From the NCBI GenBank assembly GCA_943787605.1, contig CALSNB010000001.1, positions 372,001 through 436,000 on the forward strand: DNA of 64,000 nucleotides, read 5' to 3'. The notes below the pieces were generated by a model that saw only the letters and a list, made by a program, of their open reading frames with translations, did not search any database and had not been told where the DNA came from. This DNA is from GCA-2697345 sp002697345. Lineage in GTDB: Bacteria > Pseudomonadota > Alphaproteobacteria > Rhodobacterales > Rhodobacteraceae. The translations under genes were made by a program, and so were the position numbers. Below are positions 1 to 9,138 of the stretch, in pieces; within the stretch, counting starts at the first letter, position 1; the number at the start of each line of letters is the position of its first letter.

Positions 1-71
1 ATTCAGTTGTAGAAGCTAAAATTGTTTCTCCTATTTTCTATGACCCTGATGGATTTAAACAGAATGTCTAA
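1..71 (+). CDS. soxA: Sarcosine oxidase alpha subunit, 3' end only
   Basis: Only the last 22 codons of this gene fall inside the window, in frame 3 from base 3 to the TAA at 69-71. The residues end in a segment containing VSPIFYDPDGF, which resembles the C-terminus of heterotetrameric sarcosine oxidase alpha subunits. The stop codon overlaps the ATG of the next gene (ATGTCTAA), as expected for a translationally coupled soxA-soxG pair. The alpha subunit takes part in oxidative demethylation of sarcosine to glycine with tetrahydrofolate as one-carbon acceptor. The call rests on the short tail and above all on the soxG neighbour. Confidence 0.7.
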   Translation, partial: SVVEAKIVSPIFYDPDGFKQNV

Positions 72-630
72 TGATCTTGAATCTAAAAGTAACTTATTAG
101 CTATTAATCCTTTCGATCTAAAAGAGATCGCTGAATTTGGGTTATTGTCCGTACGGGGAGATCTAGGATCCAAAAGACTTTCTGAAGCCTTAAAATTTTC
201 AACTGGATTAAAAGTTCCAACAGTACGGAGCTTTGTGAGCAAAAGCAAAGTAGAAGCTTTTTGGATGTCCACAGATGAACTCTTAATTAAAGCTCCAGGT
301 AAGGCTATCGATGGTATAGAATCTAAGATGTTAAAAGGGTTAAAAGATTTTCATTCTTCAGTTGTCAATATTTCTGATTCAAGGAGTTTATTTACGATAA
401 AAGGGGCGCTTTGTAGAGATATATTAGGAAAGCTGTGTCCGGTAGACTTTGATAAAAAGATTTTTAAAATAGGAGATTTTAGGCGTACAAGGATGGCGCA
501 GGTTCCTGTTGCTTTATCTCTATTAGAAGATAACTATTTTCAAATTATGTGCTATCGATCTGTGAAGGAATATGTTTATAACATTTTGAAAATGTCAGGT
601 TGTGACAACAGCAATGTAAACTTTTATTAG
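64..630 (+). CDS. soxG: Sarcosine oxidase gamma subunit
   Basis: This is the gamma subunit of heterotetrameric sarcosine oxidase, which converts sarcosine to glycine and a one-carbon unit. Family-like segments are visible: WMSTDELLI near residue 70, a DSRSLFTIKG stretch near residue 105, and a C-terminal FRRTRMAQVPVAL block followed by a YRSVKEYVYNIL helix. I place the start at the ATG at 64, not at an upstream TTG at 22, because it overlaps the soxA stop and gives 188 residues, a normal SoxG length. It is the last gene of the sox operon here; a 140-base gap with a promoter-like element follows before sodB. Confidence 0.9.
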   Translation: MSNDLESKSNLLAINPFDLKEIAEFGLLSVRGDLGSKRLSEALKFSTGLKVPTVRSFVSKSKVEAFWMSTDELLIKAPGKAIDGIESKMLKGLKDFHSSVVNISDSRSLFTIKGALCRDILGKLCPVDFDKKIFKIGDFRRTRMAQVPVALSLLEDNYFQIMCYRSVKEYVYNILKMSGCDNSNVNFY

Positions 631-670
631 CAATTAATCCAAAATATATTTATTTTAAATTTATTCATTG

Positions 671-700
671 TTGACCTGTTGTAAGTAAATTTATTATGAT
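671..700 (+). promoter_or_regulatory. Candidate sigma-70 promoter of sodB
   Basis: TTGACC at 671-676 and TATGAT at 695-700 are separated by 18 bases, about 70 bases before the sodB start. An overlapping TATTAT at 692-697 would give a shorter spacer. The match is good, but in such AT-rich DNA the -10 box is weakly informative. Confidence 0.45.
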
Positions 701-771
701 ATCCCAATTTAGTAAAACTTTTATCTAAGTTTAAATATCAATGTATTTTAACAGTTAAGGAGGCCCATGAA

Positions 772-1371
772 ATGGCTTTTGAACTTCCTAACCTACCATA
801 CGCACATGACGCATTAACAGAGAATGGTATGTCTAAAGAGACACTAGAGTATCACCATGACTTGCATCACAATGCATATGTCACCAACGGTAATGCAGCA
901 ATTGCTGGTACTGATTGGGAGCATAAAACTCTTGAGGAAATAATTGTTGGCACTTACAATCAAGGGTCAGTTTCTCAAAATGGAATATTTAATAATATTT
1001 CTCAATTATGGAATCATAATCAATTTTGGGAAATGATGAGTCCAAATATTTCGAAAATGCCGTCAGAGCTTGAGAGTGAATTAAAGGATAACTTTGGTTC
1101 TGTAGATGAATTTAGATCTCAATTCTGTGCTGCTGGAGCTGGTCAATTTGGATCAGGATGGTGCTGGTTAGTACGTGATTCAGATGGAAGCCTTAAAGTG
1201 ACAAAAACTGAAAATGGAGTTAACCCACTTTGTTTTGGACAGAAAGCACTGTTAGGTTGTGATGTATGGGAACATTCCTATTATATTGATTTCCGTAATA
1301 AACGTCCGGTATATTTAACAAATTTCCTTGATAAACTCGTGAATTGGGAAAATGTAGCCTCACGTATGTAA
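772..1371 (+). CDS. sodB: Superoxide dismutase, Fe/Mn family
   Basis: A cytoplasmic iron/manganese superoxide dismutase of 199 residues, the normal length. It dismutates superoxide to oxygen and hydrogen peroxide. The metal ligands are recognisable: His28 in EYHHDLHH, a second His in the NHNQFWE helix near residue 80, and Asp/His in the C-terminal DVWEHSYYIDFRN signature. GQFGSGWCWLV is the conserved core strand. A very strong Shine-Dalgarno AAGGAGG at 757-763 sets the ATG start. It is monocistronic and ends in a hairpin shared with the convergent LOG gene. Whether iron or manganese is used cannot be decided by eye. Confidence 0.97.
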   Translation: MAFELPNLPYAHDALTENGMSKETLEYHHDLHHNAYVTNGNAAIAGTDWEHKTLEEIIVGTYNQGSVSQNGIFNNISQLWNHNQFWEMMSPNISKMPSELESELKDNFGSVDEFRSQFCAAGAGQFGSGWCWLVRDSDGSLKVTKTENGVNPLCFGQKALLGCDVWEHSYYIDFRNKRPVYLTNFLDKLVNWENVASRM

Positions 1372-1378
1372 GTTTATA

Positions 1379-1404
1379 GGTGTAGCATTTTGTGATGCTA
1401 CACC
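1379..1404. terminator. Bidirectional terminator-like hairpin between sodB and the LOG gene
   Basis: A perfect 10-bp inverted repeat (GGTGTAGCAT / ATGCTACACC, loop TTTGTG) lies eight bases after the sodB stop. T-rich DNA follows on the plus strand around 1415-1430. The convergent gene ends at 1430, so the hairpin probably serves both transcripts. Confidence 0.7.
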
Positions 1405-1429
1405 TTGACTTGTTAGTTTTTTATGTTTT

Positions 1430-1972
1430 TTAAATAGTTTCTAAAATCTCGTCAGCTGAATCAATTACTACGAAATAATTATTAATTGATAAATCAGCGA
1501 ACTCACTTGTCACTAACTGATCTAGAAGTTCAATTAGTTTATCCCAATAACCATTAATATTTATAATAATAATTTTCTTTCCATGTAACCCAAGCTGTCT
1601 CCACGTTAGTATCTCAAAAAACTCATCTAGAGTTCCAATACCACCTGGAAGAATTATCACAAAATCCGAATTCATAAACATGACTTTTTTACGTTCATGC
1701 ATATTTTCGGTAACAATAAATGTACTAAGGTCAGTTTTTCCAACTTCTTTTTCTAATAGATGTTTTGGAATAACTCCTAGTATTTCTCCTTTATTAAACT
1801 GAACCGCGTTTGCTACGACTCCCATCAGTCCAACACTCCCTGCACCATAAACAAGTCGCCAATTATTTTTGGCAATAATCTTACCCAATTTATTTGCTTC
1901 AAATGTATATTCTGGTGCTTTTCCAGCACGGGAACCACAAAATACACAAACTGATTTCCTATTTGGTTCCAA
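1430..1972 (-). CDS. LOG-family protein (TIGR00730), putative nucleoside-5'-monophosphate phosphoribohydrolase
   Basis: A Rossmann-like LOG/lysine-decarboxylase-like family protein of 180 residues, the usual length. The signature PGGIGTLDEFFEILTWRQLG, near residue 110, carries the catalytic Arg and Glu. The N-terminal VCVFCGSRAGKAPEY and VYGAGSVGLMG segments are also typical. Family members hydrolyse cytokinin ribotides or AMP-like nucleotides to the free base and ribose 5-phosphate; the physiological substrate in marine bacteria is uncertain. In this lineage the gene commonly sits next to a LysM protein and an ATM1-like exporter, as here, and it is divergent from the LysM gene. Confidence 0.88.
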   Translation of the reverse strand: MEPNRKSVCVFCGSRAGKAPEYTFEANKLGKIIAKNNWRLVYGAGSVGLMGVVANAVQFNKGEILGVIPKHLLEKEVGKTDLSTFIVTENMHERKKVMFMNSDFVIILPGGIGTLDEFFEILTWRQLGLHGKKIIIININGYWDKLIELLDQLVTSEFADLSINNYFVVIDSADEILETI

Positions 1973-2074
1973 TTGAATTCTCCTATGGTATGAGTGATTG
2001 ATATTGTGATAATTAATTATAAAGTAAAAAATAGCTACAATTATCTGAATAAGATTTAAAAGAAGGACATTTGA

Positions 2075-3660
2075 ATGGCAAATATGCCTAAAGAGAAGAT
2101 AAGTTGGCCGGTTGTCATAGCTTGTATAATTGTTGCATTTATTTTTTTCGGTGATTTTGTTTTGGATTACTTCGGATTTAAAGGTGTGAATGAGACTGTC
2201 GAAGTAGTTTATGATGAGATTAAGGAAAGATCTGACGAAAAAATAACTAAGTCTGAACTAAGTCTGAAACTAAGTCTGAACTTAAGTCTGAACCCGCGTT
2301 AGATTTAGTGGAACCCAAAAAATTATCTCCGACTTTCGATATTGTGCGGGTTGATCCGGATGGATCTGGCCTAATTGCTGGGGTGGCCAACCCAGGAAGT
2401 AAGATAAGCTTATTAATGGACGGAACACCTGATGTAAGCACTTTGGTGCCAGATGATGGTCAATTTGTTTTAATGTTTGATTTACCAAAATCTGGTGGAC
2501 CAAAAAGCCTATCTCTTAAAGAAACAAATGCTGATGGAACAACGATAATTTCCACAGAAACTGTTTTAATTAATCCTACTTCTGAGAGTGAAGAAGTCAA
2601 GAATACACCAGATGTCCCATTAGCTTCGGTAGAGACAGTGGTCAAATCTGATAGTGAAGAGGTAGTAACGACGTCTGAGGTTAGTTCTGTAGAAGAAGAA
2701 ATTAAAGTGGTCACGGAAGAAATAGTAGCCAAATCTGATAGTGAAGAGGTAGTAACGACGTCTGAGGTTAGTTCTGTAGAAGAAGAAATTAAAGTGGTCA
2801 CGGAAGAAATAGTAGCCAAATCTGATAGTGAAGAGGTAGTAACGACGTCTGAGGTTAGTTCTGTAGAAGAAGAAATTAAAGTAGTTACGGAAGAAATAGT
2901 AGCCAAATCTGATAGTGAAGAGGTAGTAACGACGTCTGAGGTTAGTTCTGCAGAAGAAGAAATTAAAGTAGTTACCGAAGAAATAGTAGCCAAATCTGAT
3001 AGTGAAGAGGTAGTAACGGCGTCTGAGGTTAGTTCTGTAGAAGAAGAAATAAAGGTGGTGACAGCGGAAGAAGCACTTAAAGCTGATAGTGAAATTTTGG
3101 CAACAAATATAGACGAAAATACTACAAAGAAAAAACCAACTATAGTTATTGTTGATAATGAAGGTTCAAAAGTAGTGCAATCGTCACCTTTACCAGTTTC
3201 TCCTAAGGATAGTGATACTGAAAATGTGGTAATTGATACGATTACTTATGATAACGAAGGGGAAGTTGCTATTTCTGGACGTGGTTCTGCAGGAGATTTT
3301 GTTCAAATATATTTAGACAATAAGCCAGTATTATTAACTTCGATAGGTGTAGATGGGTCTTGGGTTACTCCTTTAACAAATATTAAACAGGGTTTGTATA
3401 ATTTGAGGGCAGATGAGGTATCTAAAAGTGGAGTTGTTCTATCTAGGGTAGAGACCCCCTTTCAAAGAGAGAATGTTGTGATAGCAGCTAAAGGTGCATC
3501 AGCTATTACAGTTCAACCAGGCTATACATTGTGGGCAATAGCTAGAGAAAAATATGGATCTGGGTTTCAGTATGTCAGAGTGTATCAAGCTAACCAAGAT
3601 TTAATTAAGAACCCTGATCTTATTTATCCTGGACAAGTTTTTAAGTTGCCTGAAGAGTAG
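2075..3660 (+). pseudogene. LysM-domain envelope protein with an internal tandem repeat, frameshifted
   Basis: One gene in two frames. Codons from ATG 2075 run in one frame to a TAG at 2300, and the rest is read one frame over from 2257 to the TAG at 3658. The N-terminal part has a single membrane helix (WPVVIACIIVAFIFFGDFVL). The second part begins with the conserved PTFDIVRVDPDGSGLIAG block, continues through five near-identical acidic 29-residue repeats, and ends in a LysM domain (ITVQPGYTLWAIAREKYG ... IYPGQVFKLP). A missing A in the GAACTAAG unit at 2255-2258 explains the break; corrected length is 528 residues. LysM domains bind peptidoglycan, so I infer an inner-membrane-anchored periplasmic protein. 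A GTG at 2308 could allow a soluble shorter product. Confidence 0.82.
2644..3078 (+). repeat. Five tandem 87-bp repeats inside the LysM gene
   Basis: Copies start at 2644, 2731, 2818, 2905 and 2992, exactly 87 bases apart, each encoding a 29-residue unit of the type KSDSEEVVTTSEVSSVEEE followed by IKVVTEEIVA. The copies differ by only a few bases, so expansion is recent. A degenerate sixth unit begins at 3079. The unit is strongly acidic and probably a flexible or helical periplasmic spacer between the membrane anchor and LysM. Confidence 0.95.
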
Positions 3661-3752
3661 CATTACGCTTAAGAATAAAGTAATTTTTGATTGATCGTCA
3701 AACATATAATTATTATCAAAATTTACCCTGAACTAGAAAGAGTGCAAAAACT

Positions 3753-5546
3753 ATGTTAAAGGCTAATAGCTCAATGAGAGTTGTCTTTCGTGTGCTCCCA
3801 TATTTGTGGCCTAAACATAAATCCTGGGTAAAAAAGCGGGTAACTATTTCATTACTTCTCTTGTTTTTTGCAAAAATTATAAGTGTTTTTACGCCATTTC
3901 TTTATAAAGGGGCGGTAGATCTCTTATCAGGGGATGTTCAATCTTCGGGTTGGATGTTGGGTGCTGGAGCTGTAAGCCTGACGGTAGCTTACGGAATAGC
4001 AAAATTTATGCATGTAGGTATTCAACAGCTTCGTGATGTTGTTTTTGCTCGAGTAGGACAACGAGCCCTACGTGAATTAGCTATAGAAACGTTTACGCAT
4101 ATTCATAAACTCTCTATGAGATATCACACTTCTCGTAAAACAGGTGGTCTTAGTCGGATTATTGAAAGGGGAGTAAAAGGTGTAGATTTCTTACTTAGGT
4201 TCTTACTTTTCTCTATTGGGCCATTATTTTTAGAACTTCTAATGACATCTATAATATTATTTGTTGTGTTTGATGTAAGGTTTTTATTGGTTGTTTTGAT
4301 TACAATTTTTTTATACATTATTTTTACGTTCTCTGTTACCGAGTGGCGTGTTAAAATTCGTAAGATAATGAATGAGCAAGACACAGATGCTAACCAAAAA
4401 GCTATAGATAGCTTACTGAATTATGAAACTGTAAAGTACTTTTCGGCAGAAGATCGTGAAATTGCTAGGTATGGTTCAGCAATGGCTAAATTTGAAGCGG
4501 CTTCAATAAAAACTCTATATTCCCTTTCATTTTTGAATTTTGGACAATCATTTTTTATTAGTAGTGGTTTAGTAGCTGTTATGATTATGGCTGCGATAGG
4601 CGTACATGAAGGAACTATGACAGTTGGTGATTTTGTGATGGTTAATGCATATATGATACAAATTACAATGCCCTTAAATTTTTTGGGAACTATTTATAGA
4701 GAAATCAGACAAGCAATTGTTGATATGTCTGAAATGTTTGGTTTGCTGGAACAACCTGCTGAGGTGGAGGATAAGATTGGAGCTCCTGAATTAGTAGTTA
4801 GTAAAGGGCGAATTGAATTTAAGGAAGTTTCGTTTGGTTACGACATAGAAAGAAAAATTTTAAAAGATATATCTTTTTCTGTGGAAAAGGGTCAAACGCT
4901 GGCTGTTGTTGGATCCACAGGAGGTGGCAAATCGACCATTGGAAGGCTTCTGTTTCGATTTTATGACGCCGACAAAGGTTCAATTTTAATTGACGGTCAA
5001 AATATATCCCATGTTACGCAAGAAAGCTTGCGTAAAAATATTGGAATGGTGCCGCAGGACATTGTTCTTTTTAATGATACAATTTTTTACAATATCGCCT
5101 ATGGAAAGTTAAATGCTTCAAAAACTGAGGTTGTAAGTGTTGCAAAAGCTGCAAAAATTCATGATTTCATAATGGAGCTACCAATGGGATATGATACTTC
5201 TGTTGGAGAGAGAGGTTTAAAACTTTCTGGAGGAGAAAAGCAAAGAATTGGTATTGCTAGAACTTTGTTAAAATCCCCCGACCTACTCGTTTTAGATGAG
5301 GCGACCTCCTCCCTCGATACACGAACTGAAAAAAATATAAAAGAGAGCCTTTTAAGCCTTGGTAGCGGTAGAACTACTATTATAATTGCTCATCGGTTAT
5401 CAACTATTTCTAATTCAGATCAAATCATTGTCGTTGAGAAGGGGCAAATAATTGAATCTGGAACCCATAAATCTCTTATTAACCTAGATGGAGTTTATGC
5501 CTCAATGTGGTTCAAACAAGACTTGGATGATCAAAAAATTGCATAA
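3753..5546 (+). CDS. ATM1-type ABC exporter (fused permease and ATPase)
   Basis: A half-size ABC exporter of 597 residues: an N-terminal six-helix membrane domain (about 1-320) and a C-terminal nucleotide-binding domain. The ATPase motifs are complete: Walker A GSTGGGKST near residue 386, ABC signature LSGGEKQRIGIARTLL, Walker B LLVLDEATSSLD, and H-loop IIAHRLSTI. The membrane-domain sequence (TGGLSRIIERG, VKYFSAEDREI) resembles Atm1/HMT1 proteins, which export glutathione-linked sulfur or metal compounds. It presumably works as a homodimer in the inner membrane. It follows the LysM gene by 92 bases. Confidence 0.92.
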   Translation: MLKANSSMRVVFRVLPYLWPKHKSWVKKRVTISLLLLFFAKIISVFTPFLYKGAVDLLSGDVQSSGWMLGAGAVSLTVAYGIAKFMHVGIQQLRDVVFARVGQRALRELAIETFTHIHKLSMRYHTSRKTGGLSRIIERGVKGVDFLLRFLLFSIGPLFLELLMTSIILFVVFDVRFLLVVLITIFLYIIFTFSVTEWRVKIRKIMNEQDTDANQKAIDSLLNYETVKYFSAEDREIARYGSAMAKFEAASIKTLYSLSFLNFGQSFFISSGLVAVMIMAAIGVHEGTMTVGDFVMVNAYMIQITMPLNFLGTIYREIRQAIVDMSEMFGLLEQPAEVEDKIGAPELVVSKGRIEFKEVSFGYDIERKILKDISFSVEKGQTLAVVGSTGGGKSTIGRLLFRFYDADKGSILIDGQNISHVTQESLRKNIGMVPQDIVLFNDTIFYNIAYGKLNASKTEVVSVAKAAKIHDFIMELPMGYDTSVGERGLKLSGGEKQRIGIARTLLKSPDLLVLDEATSSLDTRTEKNIKESLLSLGSGRTTIIIAHRLSTISNSDQIIVVEKGQIIESGTHKSLINLDGVYASMWFKQDLDDQKIA

Positions 5547-5557
5547 GACTTAATTGT

Positions 5558-6220
5558 TTATTTAAGTATGCGATTTAAAATTAATTTAGCTTCAGTCTCA
5601 GGGTCAGAAAGCTTACTTTTATCTTCTCCCGGATAAAATTTTTCTCTTGTTTTAGTTGCCATGGGCGCTGGTTCCTCAATTATTATTTGTAGAGATTTTT
5701 TTTGGTTCTCTACTTTCCAGCTCTTAACCAAAAAGAGTTGAGCAACTTTAGAAGCACCGTATGCCACATGATATTTTTTTTGAGTCGCACTATCATTGAA
5801 AAATACTGCTTTTCCATTTTTAGATTGATTTAAAAGAGGACTCAAATTTGTTATTAATAGAGAGGTAGCAATGGCATTAGTAGCTAGTGTTTTTGTGAGC
5901 TCTTTTGAGTCTATGTGATTTGTTGGTGATAGAGCAGGAGCGTGAATGGCTGTATGAATCCAAAGATCTATTTTCTTCCAGCGGTTAAAAATTGCTAAAC
6001 AACTTTTTTTGATAGCTATTTCATCGGTTACGTCCAATGGTAGTAAAGTTGCTGATCCACCAATTTCACGAATTCTATCATCAAGTTCTTCTAATGCTCC
6101 TACTGTTCTGGCTACTAGAATTAGATGGTAACCTAGAGATGCAAGATTTAGGGCTAGCGCTGCTCCTATACCTCGAGATGCACCAGTTATTAACGCTATT
6201 TCATTTCTATTGTCTGTCAT
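5558..6220 (-). CDS. Short-chain dehydrogenase/reductase
   Basis: A classical SDR of 220 residues with an N-terminal NAD(P)-binding TGASRGIGAALA motif near residue 13 and a catalytic Ser plus YxxxK (NDSATQ ... YGASK) near residue 145-160. The NAG motif is replaced by WIHTAIHAPA, which is atypical. The substrate is unknown. It is convergent with the ABC exporter (11 bases apart) and divergent from bioY. Confidence 0.88.
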   Translation of the reverse strand: MTDNRNEIALITGASRGIGAALALNLASLGYHLILVARTVGALEELDDRIREIGGSATLLPLDVTDEIAIKKSCLAIFNRWKKIDLWIHTAIHAPALSPTNHIDSKELTKTLATNAIATSLLITNLSPLLNQSKNGKAVFFNDSATQKKYHVAYGASKVAQLFLVKSWKVENQKKSLQIIIEEPAPMATKTREKFYPGEDKSKLSDPETEAKLILNRILK

Positions 6221-6317
6221 AGGTCGCTCATTTCATATACTTTATTGAAGATCAAGATTTGTATCAATAATAACCCTATGTTATGCCTAGTGTGCTATAA
6301 AAAAAAATGGGAAAAAA

Positions 6318-6893
6318 ATGGCTTTAGCATTTGCTCAGAAAAATAATAAGAAATTATTGAAAAACATTAGCTTGGTAGTTCTTGGGACTGTTTTTATAGC
6401 TTTATCTGCTCAAGTAATTGTCCCTTTTGTGCCAGTCCCGGTTACACTCCAAACTTTAGCTGTTTTGATGATAGGCCTTAGTTTTGGTTCTAAACTAGGC
6501 TTGGCAACTGTGTTTACATATCTGCTTGAAGGGGCAGTTGGTCTCCCAGTGTTCGCGGGAGGAGCTTCTACTTTGGCTTTGATCGGACCGACTGCTGGGT
6601 TTCTTTTTGGTTTTCTACTTATGGTCTATGTTGCGGGCTTGGCACGAGACCTTCAGGTCACTAGCTTTTTTGCGACTTCCTTTTTTACTTTACTGGCCTC
6701 CATGCTTTTATACATTCCTGGTGCTATTTGGCCTCTCCTAATAGCTGAGTTTTTGGGAATAAAGGCAGGTTGGGCAAATTTACCAGTTAGTAAGATAATG
6801 AGTGGTTTTATAGCTCCATTTATTTTGATTGATATAGTGAAATCATTTGTAGCTGCGCTACTTGTTTCGTCCATAGTAAAACGTTTAATTTAA
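6318..6893 (+). CDS. bioY: BioY, biotin-specific ECF transporter S component
   Basis: A 191-residue integral membrane protein with about six hydrophobic segments. The BioY signature region is visible: VPFVPVPVTLQTLAVLMIG near residue 40, then a GAVGLPVFAGGASTLALIGP stretch that lines the biotin site. BioY binds biotin with high affinity and can work alone or with EcfT/BioMN energising subunits; none is encoded nearby. Its presence suggests biotin uptake. The start ATG at 6318 follows a purine-rich GGGAAAAAA. No BioR-like palindrome was found upstream. Confidence 0.95.
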   Translation: MALAFAQKNNKKLLKNISLVVLGTVFIALSAQVIVPFVPVPVTLQTLAVLMIGLSFGSKLGLATVFTYLLEGAVGLPVFAGGASTLALIGPTAGFLFGFLLMVYVAGLARDLQVTSFFATSFFTLLASMLLYIPGAIWPLLIAEFLGIKAGWANLPVSKIMSGFIAPFILIDIVKSFVAALLVSSIVKRLI

Positions 6894-7071
6894 CTATTAT
6901 GTTTTATAAATGTGATTGTTAAAATATTGGTAATTTAACTTAAGAAATTAAATTTTTTTAAATATTAGTTATTTTTTGTCATTTTGTTTGTGGAAATAAA
7001 GTTTTGTACCCAGTGGGGAAGATTTAATACTTTCTCATCAGACTTCGAAATAAGCCTAATCAAAAATTACT

Positions 7072-8466
7072 TTAAAAGATTTCGGGCTGTACTGGGTACT
7101 CATTAGTAAAGCAATGATCAGTGAGCTGTGGAGTTTCGTTGTTTCTGCCTTCATAACCCATTGCTTTGTAGGTACCTTCGATACTTAGAAAGAATATTGA
7201 CGTAGCCCCTATAATGTTTTCCGTTTCCTTCTTTGAGTACTTTGCTGCTATCAGTTCGGCTTGGTTAGGCGTGTCGATACCATAAAAATCTGGATATTTT
7301 ACAGGAGGGCAAGCTATCCCAATATGTACTTCTTTTGCTCCTGCTTCAAAAACCATATTTACTATCTGTTTTGCGGTTGTGCCTCGTACCAAGGAGTCAT
7401 CTATTAGTATTACTATTTTTCCCTTTACTGCAGATTTATTTATGCTGTGCTTTAACTTGACTGTATTTTGTCTTAAGCTTTGGAGAGGTTCTATAAATGA
7501 CCTTCCAACATAGTGGTTTCTTATTATTCCAAGCTCATAATCACATTTTGTAAATTGAGAAAAACCAAGCGCTGCCGGGACCCCACTATCTGGAATTGGA
7601 ACAACTACCGTATTTTTAGCTTCGTTTTTTGTAGGACAATTACCACTTTCTTGCCATTCACGGGCCAACTCCAGCCCAAGATTTTTCCTATATGTATAAA
7701 CTGTATTACCTTTAACCACGCTATCAGGCCTAGCAAAGTAAATACGCTCAAACAGGCACTGTCTTTCTATCTTAGTTTCATCATATTTAATACTTTTGAT
7801 ACCATTCTCGTCAATTAAAACTATTTCACCTGGCATAACATCCCGGACATATTTTGCTCCTACCATATCCAATGCACAAGTTTCAGATGTTAGTATTGGT
7901 GAGCCATCTAAGTCACCGAGGACTAAAGGTCTAATTCCATAAGGGTCTCTCACACCAATAAGCTTCTTTTTAGTCATTATAGTAAGAGCATACGCTCCCT
8001 CAATGTGGCTGAGGGCATCAATTAACTTTTCTACTACGTTATTTTTATTACTTTTCGAAACAAGGTGTAGAATTGCTTCGGTATCAGATGTGGTTTGAAA
8101 TATTGCTCCAGATTCAACAAGTTTATTTTTTAATGATTTAGCATTGGTCAAATTACCGTTGTGTGCGATTGCAAATCCACCACGAAATAGCTCTGCAAAA
8201 AGTGGTTGAATGTTTTCCGTTATAGAAGCTCCTGTTGTACTATATCGAACATGCCCAACCGCACTATTACCAACAAGTTTGCTTACAATTTCAGGACTAT
8301 TGAAGTGCTCACTAACTAACCTTGGTCTTCTAACACCGTAAAAGCTACTACCATCAGTGGTAACAATGCCGGCTCCTTCTTGCCCTCTGTGCTGTAAAGA
8401 GTGTAGGCCAAGAGTAACTAGGGAAGCCGCGTTTTCATGATTAAATATTCCAAATACACCGCACAT
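7072..8466 (-). CDS. purF: Amidophosphoribosyltransferase
   Basis: The first committed enzyme of de novo purine synthesis, making 5-phosphoribosylamine from PRPP and glutamine. The N-terminal glutaminase nucleophile Cys2 follows Met directly (MCGVFGIFNHE), and the amide-binding HNGNLTN motif lies near residue 100. The C-terminal phosphoribosyltransferase half has the PRPP loop VILIDDSLVRGTTAKQ near residue 350. At 464 residues it is slightly short but complete. It is the last gene of a long minus-strand run after cvpA (88-base gap). Confidence 0.97.
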   Translation of the reverse strand: MCGVFGIFNHENAASLVTLGLHSLQHRGQEGAGIVTTDGSSFYGVRRPRLVSEHFNSPEIVSKLVGNSAVGHVRYSTTGASITENIQPLFAELFRGGFAIAHNGNLTNAKSLKNKLVESGAIFQTTSDTEAILHLVSKSNKNNVVEKLIDALSHIEGAYALTIMTKKKLIGVRDPYGIRPLVLGDLDGSPILTSETCALDMVGAKYVRDVMPGEIVLIDENGIKSIKYDETKIERQCLFERIYFARPDSVVKGNTVYTYRKNLGLELAREWQESGNCPTKNEAKNTVVVPIPDSGVPAALGFSQFTKCDYELGIIRNHYVGRSFIEPLQSLRQNTVKLKHSINKSAVKGKIVILIDDSLVRGTTAKQIVNMVFEAGAKEVHIGIACPPVKYPDFYGIDTPNQAELIAAKYSKKETENIIGATSIFFLSIEGTYKAMGYEGRNNETPQLTDHCFTNEYPVQPEIF

Positions 8467-8554
8467 ATGTTTTCCAAAGATAAAATTTCTAAATACTGAT
8501 ATTTTTGTTTTTAAATATAAAAGAGAATCACTTAAGGTGTTCTCTCTTAAAAAA

Positions 8555-9121
8555 TTATAATTTAATTGAGGGGGTATTGCACGTTGATACTAACCCATCG
8601 TAATTTTTTACTACCCAATAAGGTATGTCGTCTGGAAGAACAGAGCTAAAGTCGGACGACACTCCATAAAATGATTTATATACAAAGCTTTCGTTTACTA
8701 TAGGAAACTGTTGGTTGATTGCTAATTGACTGTAAGCAACAATAGCAACTGCAACTAAGACAGCACCCCTTGCTGCTCCAAATAAAAAACCCAAACTTTG
8801 GTCGATACTGTTTAAGAATGAACGTTTTATTAAATTAGATAAGAGTGGAGTGAAGAAGGAACAGATTACTACTGATAGCGCAAGTACAAAGGCAAATGAT
8901 ATTATTGTGGTAGCTTCGCATCCACTTACAATTTTATTTAAGTAAGGAACTTCTTTTACTAATGGGACTGCTGTTGGGGCAAAAATGAAAGCTATAATCA
9001 CTGATACAATCCAACCAGCTATCGAAAAAAGCTCTCTCGTGAAACCTCGAGCGTACGCTAAAATCCCAGATAATAAAATTATAGTGAGAGCTGCTCCGTC
9101 TATTAATGTAAAACTATCCAT
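8555..9121 (-). CDS. cvpA: CvpA family membrane protein
   Basis: A 188-residue protein with four hydrophobic segments and the family opening FTLIDGAALTIILLSGILAYARGFTRELF. CvpA proteins are inner-membrane proteins required for colicin V export in E. coli and for envelope homeostasis; their exact biochemical role is unresolved. The order radA-cvpA-purF is conserved in alphaproteobacteria, which supports the call. It starts 17 bases after the radA stop. Confidence 0.9.
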   Translation of the reverse strand: MDSFTLIDGAALTIILLSGILAYARGFTRELFSIAGWIVSVIIAFIFAPTAVPLVKEVPYLNKIVSGCEATTIISFAFVLALSVVICSFFTPLLSNLIKRSFLNSIDQSLGFLFGAARGAVLVAVAIVAYSQLAINQQFPIVNESFVYKSFYGVSSDFSSVLPDDIPYWVVKNYDGLVSTCNTPSIKL

Positions 9122-9138
9122 TTGTTAGTACACCGTAA

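Noticed and set aside
2460..2993. 177-codon antisense reading frame across the LysM repeats
   Set aside because: It is the mirror of the 87-bp repeat array, kept open by its periodicity; there is no ribosome-binding site or family.
6221..6317. BioR operator upstream of bioY
   Set aside because: No sequence close to the TTATxxATAA palindrome of BioR sites was found.
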